This document shows, one piece after another, positions 25,176 to 33,500 of a stretch of DNA of 64,000 nt. The notes under the pieces are model-generated. The model ran no database searches, was not told the origin of the DNA, and worked only from the letters and a program-made list of their open reading frames with translations. Within the stretch, counting starts at the first letter, position 1, and each line of letters opens with the position of its first letter. The stretch lies in the NCBI GenBank assembly GCA_012845835.1, contig JABAKD010000008.1, positions 6,618,775-6,682,774 of the forward strand, given 5' to 3'. Source of the stretch: Undaria pinnatifida. Lineage: Eukaryota > Sar > Phaeophyceae > Laminariales > Alariaceae. Both the position numbers and the translations under genes were made by a program.

Positions 25176-28100
25176 GACAACAACAACAACAATATGTGTC
25201 ATATCATGTGCATAATACGAAAGTTTGAGTTATTTATGTACCAATTTGAAAGAGTAAAGAAACAGATGAACACCAGAAAAAAGTACAAGACTTTAAAACG
25301 ACCGGCGAATGAAAGAATATCGGCATACGCGTGTGGTGCGCAGATCGACTTGGAATGCAGCGTTTCTAGGATTCTAACGAAAGAATACTGAGGTTCAAAT
25401 GGGCATAACGGCAACAGAACGAAAATGGCAGCAGCAGGGAAAATGAACCTAAGTCGTCGCACGTCTAAACATATATACTCGTATATATACGTCTTCCGTT
25501 TTTGTCTGCTCGCCTACGTTTCCTCTTTATTTTCTAGTTTGCTGTTCCCTGCTACGTTGTTTAGTGCTTGGGTTCTACGCTCTTTTTTTATTCTGGCTAG
25601 CATTCTGCCTACTTATATTCCACCTTCAAAGGGAGAACTTGTATATATATTGTAAAAAATGAAAATACACTCCAGCTGTGAGATCGAAGATTTTGTCGAA
25701 ACTCATCTTTGCAAACTGTGTGTGATACTCCGATCGCGCGTTTTACGGGTTGTGTGTCCTCATAAAGGATATAGGTCGGCGCCTCCCCTTGCAACTACAG
25801 CAGTGTAGCTATCAGGGTCAACAGGGTGATGTTAGGCAGTCTGTGCGCGGAAACTATAAAACCCGTTTCTGAGGGGGACAAAATCTGACAGCTGTGGAAG
25901 GAAATGCATCCGTTTATCAAGTGAATCCTGTAAGTCGAATAACCGGTGATCGGAGGGCGGAGTTTTGAAGGACCCTGGTTTTGATCAAAAGGGGCGGGGT
26001 TGGAGGGGGGGGCGGACGGGCGGGCAATTTGTGCGTGGAAGCTATAAATCTGACGGTTTTGGAGAAGAAAAAAAAAAATGCACCAGTTTATCATTGGGGG
26101 GGGGGGGGGGGGGTTGGGGCGGGGGGGGGGCGGGTGGGGCAGCTCAATCTGAGCGAGGAAACATTACATTCTTTTAAGGGGATAAATGTGACGGCTTTGG
26201 AAAAAATGCATCAGTTTATCATGTATATCCTGGGGTAAGTCGTACAATCAGTGAGTAGAGGGCGGAGTGTTCGAGGGGGTGGGGGTGGGATGGGGTGGGG
26301 GGGTGCGGAGGTGGGGGGTGGGGGGGGGAAAGGCTTTAGGTGGCATATATGTAGGGGTTTGTTATACGTGTGGTGCTAGGTCTAGGCGATGGTGCGGGTG
26401 GTGGGGAAGGAGGGGGCGTTCGGGGCGGGGGGTGAGGGCGGGGGGCGCGGGGGGGGGGGAAACAGCGGCATGGATGGCTCTAGAAAGATAATGAGGTGAT
26501 ATCCAGTGCGTGAAGTGTTTATTACTCTGGCAGATTTCGATATTAGGTGGGGCGTTTGAGCAAGGGAGAGCGAGAAGGGGGGGGGGGGGAGGGGGGCAGG
26601 ATTTTTTAGGAGGTTCAGGTCACATATAATATTCAAATACACTCCGGCTGTGAGATCAAAGATATGTAGGGGCTTGTTATACGCGTGGTGCTAGGTGTAG
26701 GCGATCGTGCGGGTGGTGGGAAAAGAGGGGGCGTTGGAGGGGGGGGTTGAGGGGGGTGGGGGGAAAGAATGAAAACTACGTCATAGATGGTCAGAAAGAT
26801 GATGACGTGATATCAACTGCGTAGAGGTGTTAATTACTCGGGCCGATTTCAATTGTAAGTGGGGCGTTTGAACAATCTAGGCGGAAAAAAGAGGGGGGGG
26901 GGGGGGGGATCGGGGGAGGGGGGGTGGTTTTTTTTTGAACAAGAGGGATCGGGGGAGGGGGAGGGGAGGGTGGGGCGGGGGGCGGGGGGCGGGACATTTC
27001 AATATGTGCGTGGAAACTATAAATCCTTAAAGGGGACAAACCTGACGGTTGTAGCAAGAAGACATCCCTTGTTATCATCTGCCTGGGAATGTTTACTATT
27101 CTAGAAGGTTTGATGTTAGATGCAGTATGCAACCCAGTGTTCAGGTGTAGTAAATAACGTGTTAAATCTTCATAATTTGTTGTTGTACATGGATTGAAAG
27201 CTAGAATATTTGTAGTTACCATTATTTTCTGTCATCGCTAATTATAAGAAAGATACGTATTGCCAAATACAATAGGCGAGGTGATGTGGTCATGCGCTGT
27301 CACCGCCATCATGCAGTTACCATTATTTTCTGACATCGCTAATTCACTCAGCGATCATCTACTACACGCTAGGGCATGTTTTCATGAGCACCACTAACAA
27401 GAGCACCAGACATGGACGCGACATCGACAGGACCACAACATCTTCGACGACAGTGTGGAGAAAACAGGGCGTATAATCGTACACTAGACAATAGCAATGT
27501 GAAAAAGAAGTACAGACAGTTATGTCAACACTGCGGTAGACCACACTACCAACCTATTACGCAGGGTATTCGTGCCTCCGGCCGTTTGCATGATCGCCTG
27601 ACGACCTCTACCAAACGAAGTAGCATATGCCTAACAAAGTAAAGTCACCCTCGCGTTCAATAGTGGTGACATCGCATGCCCACGTCACCTCGCTTGGTGT
27701 ATTTATAAGATGTATCTCTGTCTTGGATTTGGCGACCTCAGAGCCCCACATCGGCACGGCAAAAATCAAAGGCGTAAAATCGTATATGTGAGACAATAAT
27801 AATGTGAAAAGAAGATACAGAGAGGTATGCTAAAATTGCGGTAACCCGCACTACCAACTTATTACGTAAGGTATTCCGTACATACCGCCTGCATGATCGC
27901 CTCCCAACCTATGCCAAGCGAAGTATGACTAACGAAGTAACGTAATTGAGCGCGTGTACACTAAGCGTTCCTTTCAAAACAATAACGATTCGCATCTCTC
28001 CTTGTCGTTCTCAATGGCGGTGACATTGCATGACCATCACCTCGCCTGTTGTATTTGGCAATATGCATATCCTTATAATTAGCGATGTCAGAAAATAATG

Positions 28101-30519
28101 GTATCTACATGATTGTACCTATCGATTGAACTATTCTATCCTTCGATCCATGTACAATAACAAATTATGAAGGTTTTAACAAGTTGTTTACTACACCTAA
28201 GAACTGGGATATACTACATGTAACATCAAACCTTCTAGAAAAATAAACATATACCAGGCGGGTGATATAAAGGGGTGTCTTCTTGCTGCAACCGTCAGAT
28301 TCGTCCCCTTAAGGGTTTATAGTTTCCGCGCACATATTGAAATGCTGCCCCCCACGCCCCCCGCCCCCCCCGATCCCTCTTGTTTAAACGCACCACCTGA
28401 AATCAAAATCTGCCAGAGTAGTAAACACTACCAGCCAGCTGATATCATCTCATTATCCATCTAGCCATCCATCCCGTAGCTCCAACTCATCTCCCCCCCC
28501 CCCCCCTTTGTTCCCCGCCCAGTTCGTTCAAACGCCCCACTTACAATCGAAATCGGCCAGAGTAATAAACACTAATAAGCCATTGATATCACGTCATTAT
28601 CTTTCTAGCCATCCATGACGTAGCTTTCATTCATTCCCCCTCCCCCCCTCCAACGCCCCCTCCTTCCCCACACCCCGCACGATCGCCTAGACCCAGCACC
28701 GCGCGTATAGTAGGCCCCTACATATATGATTAATACGCGCGATCGGAGGATCACACACAATGTTGCAAACATCAGTGTCGACCAAATCCTTGATTTTATT
28801 ATTACATGTGACCTAAACCTCTTGAAAACCCTTCCCCCCCCCCCCGCCCCCCGTTTTATTTTATTTTTTTTTCCCTCGCTTCCCCTTGCTTAAACACCCC
28901 ACCTACTATCGAAATCCGCCAGAGTAATGAACATTTCCACGCCCTGGATATCGCCTCGTTATCGTTCAGAGCCGTCCATGCCGCTGCTGCAATACCCACC
29001 CACCCCCGTCCCCAACGCCTCCTCCTTCCACCCACCACCCGCACCATCGCCTAGACCTAGCACCCCGCGTATCGCAAACCCCTACATCTATGCGACCTAA
29101 AGCCCTCCGCCCCCGCCCCCGGCCCCCCCCGCCACATTCCTCCCCCTCCCCCACAAGAAATATTTATAGTTTCCACGCACAAATAGACCTGCCCCACCCT
29201 TCCCCTTCCCCCCCTCCCCCCCTCCCGCTCCCCTTTTGATCAAAACCAGGCCCCCACGTCCTTAAAAACTCCGCCCTCCCCTCACCGGTTATTCGACTTA
29301 CAGGATTCACTTGATAAACGGATGCATTTCCTTCCACAGCTGTCAGATTTTGTCCCCCTCAGAAACGGGTTTTATAGATTCCGCGCACAGACTGCCTAAC
29401 ATCACCCTGTTGACCCTGATAGCTACACTGTAGTTGCAAGGGGAGTCGCCGACCTATATCCTTACGAGGACACACAACCCGTGAAACGCGCGATCGGAGT
29501 ATCACACACAGCTTGCAAAGATGAGTTTCGACGAAATATTCGATCTCACAGCTGGAGTGTATTTTAATTTTTATAACATGTGAGGTGATGTGGTCATGCA
29601 CTGTCACCGCCATTGAGAACTAGAGGGAGAAATGCGAATCGTCAGTGTTTTTATGGAACGCTTGGTGTACACGCGCTCAATTACGTTACCTCGTTGATCA
29701 TACTTCGCTTGGCATAGGTTGGGAGGCGATCATGCAGACGGTATGTACGAAATACCCTACGTAATGGGTTAGTAAGGTGGTTTACCGCAATTTTAACATA
29801 TCTGCCTGTGCTTCCTTTTCAAATTATTATTGTCTCAAATGTACGATTTCTGCCCATGATTTTTACCTTGCCGATGTGGGGCTCTGAGGTCGCCAAATCC
29901 AAGACAGATACATCTTACAAATACAGCAGGCGAGGTGGGTATGCGATGTCATATGTATGCGATGTCACCACTATTGAACGCGAGGGTGACTTTACTTCGT
30001 TAGGCATATGCTACTGCGTTTCGTAGAGGTCGTCTCAGGTGGGCATGCGATGGGTCGGCAGTATGGTTTACGGCGATTTTAACAGATCTGCGTGTGCTTT
30101 CTTTTCAACTTATTATTGTCTCAAATGTACGATTCCACGCCCATGATTTTTACCGTGGCTCTTGTATACGAAGTATATATTATATATGTATAACGGTTGC
30201 AAATTTACATATGGTAGATTGTTATTCAAACTTACGAACGCACAAAGTAACCCCTTTGTGCCTCTTTGGCTGACATGGCAACACAAAATATATAGGTGAA
30301 GCTGCTGGACTGTCCAGGCATCGTGTTCGACGACTCGGACGCCGGCGCGACCCTCCTCAGAAATTGCGTCGATGCGGAAGCGATGACAGACCCGACACCG
30401 GCCGTGGCGGCTGTCCTCAAACGTTGCGCGCCCGAACAGCTCATGCAGGTACGGATCGGGCGGATGAAGGGGCGGGTGGTTGTTTGGATCGGAGGGTGGG
30501 TGGGTGAGTGTGCTTTTCG

Positions 30520-30577
<58 letters not shown>

Positions 30578-33500
30578 CGCTGTCGTTGTCGTTGTTGTTG
30601 TCGTTGTTGTTGTTGCCGTGGTTGCTGTTGTTGCTGTTGTTGTTATTGCGGTTGTTGTATTTGCTGCTGCCGCATGCCATCCCTCATGCTCCCGCGTCTC
30701 TCCGCTCCATGCCTACCCTCACCTCTGCCGTTGCTGCTGCTGCCGCTGCTGGTATTGCTGCTGCTGGTTCTTCTTGTCTCTTGAAGGTCTACAGCATCCC
30801 GCGGTTTGACCCGGACGATCCTTTCGCGTTCCTGTCGTTGGTAGCGAGGAAGATTGGCAAGCTGAAGAAGGGTGGCCTGCCGGATCGAGTCCAGGCGGCG
30901 AAGGTGGTGCTCAGGGACTGGAACACCGGAAAGGTACATAATCTAAGTGTAGTATATATATGTATAGGATGGCATATAGCAGTGTTTCGAGCGAATGGCG
31001 AGTTTCCAATTTTGACGGCGCAAAGAACTAGAGACCCATTTCGAGTCGCCTGAAGTGTTCACCCACCACAGTGACAAGAATAGTCTGCTGTGCGGGTCTT
31101 TAGTGACAGCTATCCTGCCTTATGAAAGGGTTGGGGGCGGTGGCGGGAGGAGGGGAGGGAGGGAGGGAGGGAGGGAGGGGAGGGAGGGAGGGTGACATGA
31201 TAGGAAAGGGCAGATATAACTTCATACCAGGTACCATGTATTTTTTAGTATTTGTATCCCTGCCGCGACTTGGATGTAACCCTACCCATTACAACATGTT
31301 ACGGCGTTTTTTTTTATGCTGGCGATCCGAAAACAAACCCTCAGTTCGTTGACTGTGCGTCGACGGCTGATTTTGTACGTTTTTTGTTATGATGGGAGAA
31401 GGTTGGGGGGGAGGGGGGAGGGCGTGTGGACAACATTTGTTGAGAGGGCGATGGGCAGGGGTTGGGGGCGGGCGGGTCAATTTCAATCTTGCTCTCGTCG
31501 GCCCAGACTGACCCAACCCCAGACCTAACCCTAACCCCAATCCTTTGCGGGGGCTCGTGATCGGCGGTAACAGTCGCGCAGCTACGCAGCGTATTTTGAT
31601 GGCGTGCTCCTCCCCCAAAACCCGGGCAGCCTTAAGGCCCTGTTGCTAGGCACTGCTCTTCGCGCTTCCTCGGCGTATAGTACGTACAACGTAGTCGGTT
31701 TTGTATAACGTTATATATATATATATTTTTTTTTCTTGTGGCATTTTGTTTTCCAGGTACCGTTCTTCACGCTACCCCCCGAGGATGACGCCGGCGGAGG
31801 CGTGGAGGGAGCGAAGGCGGCGGAGGCCGTTTTCGTGGAGGGGTTCGGCAAGGATTTCGACGTCGAAGCAGGCGATGCTGAGGTGGGGATTCTTTTTTTT
31901 TTGTCCGCGGGTTTCTTTAGTGTCGATAATAGTAGTAAACACGCATTGCTACGAGCGTTCACGACTAAACGGGAGAAAAACGAACAGCTCACTCCTAAGT
32001 GAAGGGTCGGAATCAAAAACAAAGCCAGAGGGGTGTGATTTCTGTCCGTGTCAGAAGGGAAAAAATCCTACCATAATAATTGTTTTGACCTCCCCCTGTC
32101 TAAGTCCGTTTTTTTATATTACTATTTTTTTGGCGATCACCATAATGGTTATCGAGTTTGATCATATTGTGCGGGGTGGAGAACCCTAACTCCGCACAAG
32201 GGGAATGATCGCATCACGTAGTGTGAATATGGTAAGGCACCCACGAGGCAGTTACATAGTATTACCCATTGCTATCTCTGGAGTGGCCACACCAGAAAAC
32301 AAGGTGACTCATTGGCGCTGTCATCCAAAAGCAAGGAAGTAGGCACAACGTGCCGAAGTCCATATTACGAGCGGTCCTTGGAAGGATGCAGTTCACCCTT
32401 CATGCGATTCGCCGGACACCTCACGGCGCTTCGCGCTTGGTGCAAGCAATGTCTGCCTGGTTGTTGAAAGCCCGACGTTCTCCGTCCCGGCATGGTAGGG
32501 ATGCGAAGGTCTATGGTCATACGACTACGGCACACCCCCCCTCATGTTTAGGTCTGAGAACAAGGGTGTGGTTTCTTTTTTCTTTTTTTTTCAGAATCCG
32601 CTGCGCAATGTGCTCTTTTTTTGGCGAGGTTGCCGTTATCCTGCCATTGTCCCCCCTGGGACCTGAGAGGAAAAAAATGTCGCGAAGTATGTTATCACGT
32701 CAGGAGTACCCTTTTTTTAATCAAGTATATAATGTCCGCACATCTGCGCCGTTTTTTTTGTTGTCGGGCCACCTGCTCTTCGCTGAACCCATCTGTATCG
32801 GTTCAAACGGACCGACAGACACTGCATGATTTGACGACAGCAGTATGGCTGTACGGATAGTCATGTTGCATGACGGACTGTTTGGGCATGGTTAACGTAG
32901 TAGGACTGCACCCGCGTGTTTGGGAACAAGACTACTTGGAATGAGTGTACAAGGGCTTCCGCGGTGAAGCGACTATTGCGACGATGTGAAAAATCTCAGT
33001 AACCGAGAAAGGCGTAATCGACCAAACGACCGAGATCATGACGGCGATTCATGGACCGACTGGCATACGGACGTTCGCGCATGGAAACACACACACAGGC
33101 GCTGGAGGGTATATGCCCTTTGTTTGCCACTGTATGATAAGTACTCCAACAGTCTTCGCATTTCTGGACATAGTGTTGTCATATCTACACCGTTTTTGTT
33201 TGCTATCGCGCCGCCTGCTATTCGCTAAACCATTCCCCATCGATGCAACCGGACGGGGACACACGCATGATACCGACGGTCATACTGACTCGCGTACGTA
33301 CGTATACGGATGGACATACACGCCCAGGTGCTGGAGGGTATGCCCGACAGGGACCCCATGGATTTCGTCGCCGTGCAGGCGGGAGGGGTTGCCAAGGGAC
33401 GATGGGGCGAGGAGGAGGAAGGGGCGGGTGAAATGGAAGAGGAGGAGGAGGAGGAGGAGGAGGGTGACGCGAGTATGGAGGTGAGAAGGAGGGAGGATTA

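Noticed and set aside
30508-30800. Cysteine/leucine/valine-rich open frames
   Set aside because: They are the three reading frames of the (GTT)n intron microsatellite.
31520-31540. Telomere-like CCTAACCCTAACCCC
   Set aside because: Only about two repeats within an intron; no array, so no evidence of a telomere or interstitial telomere block.
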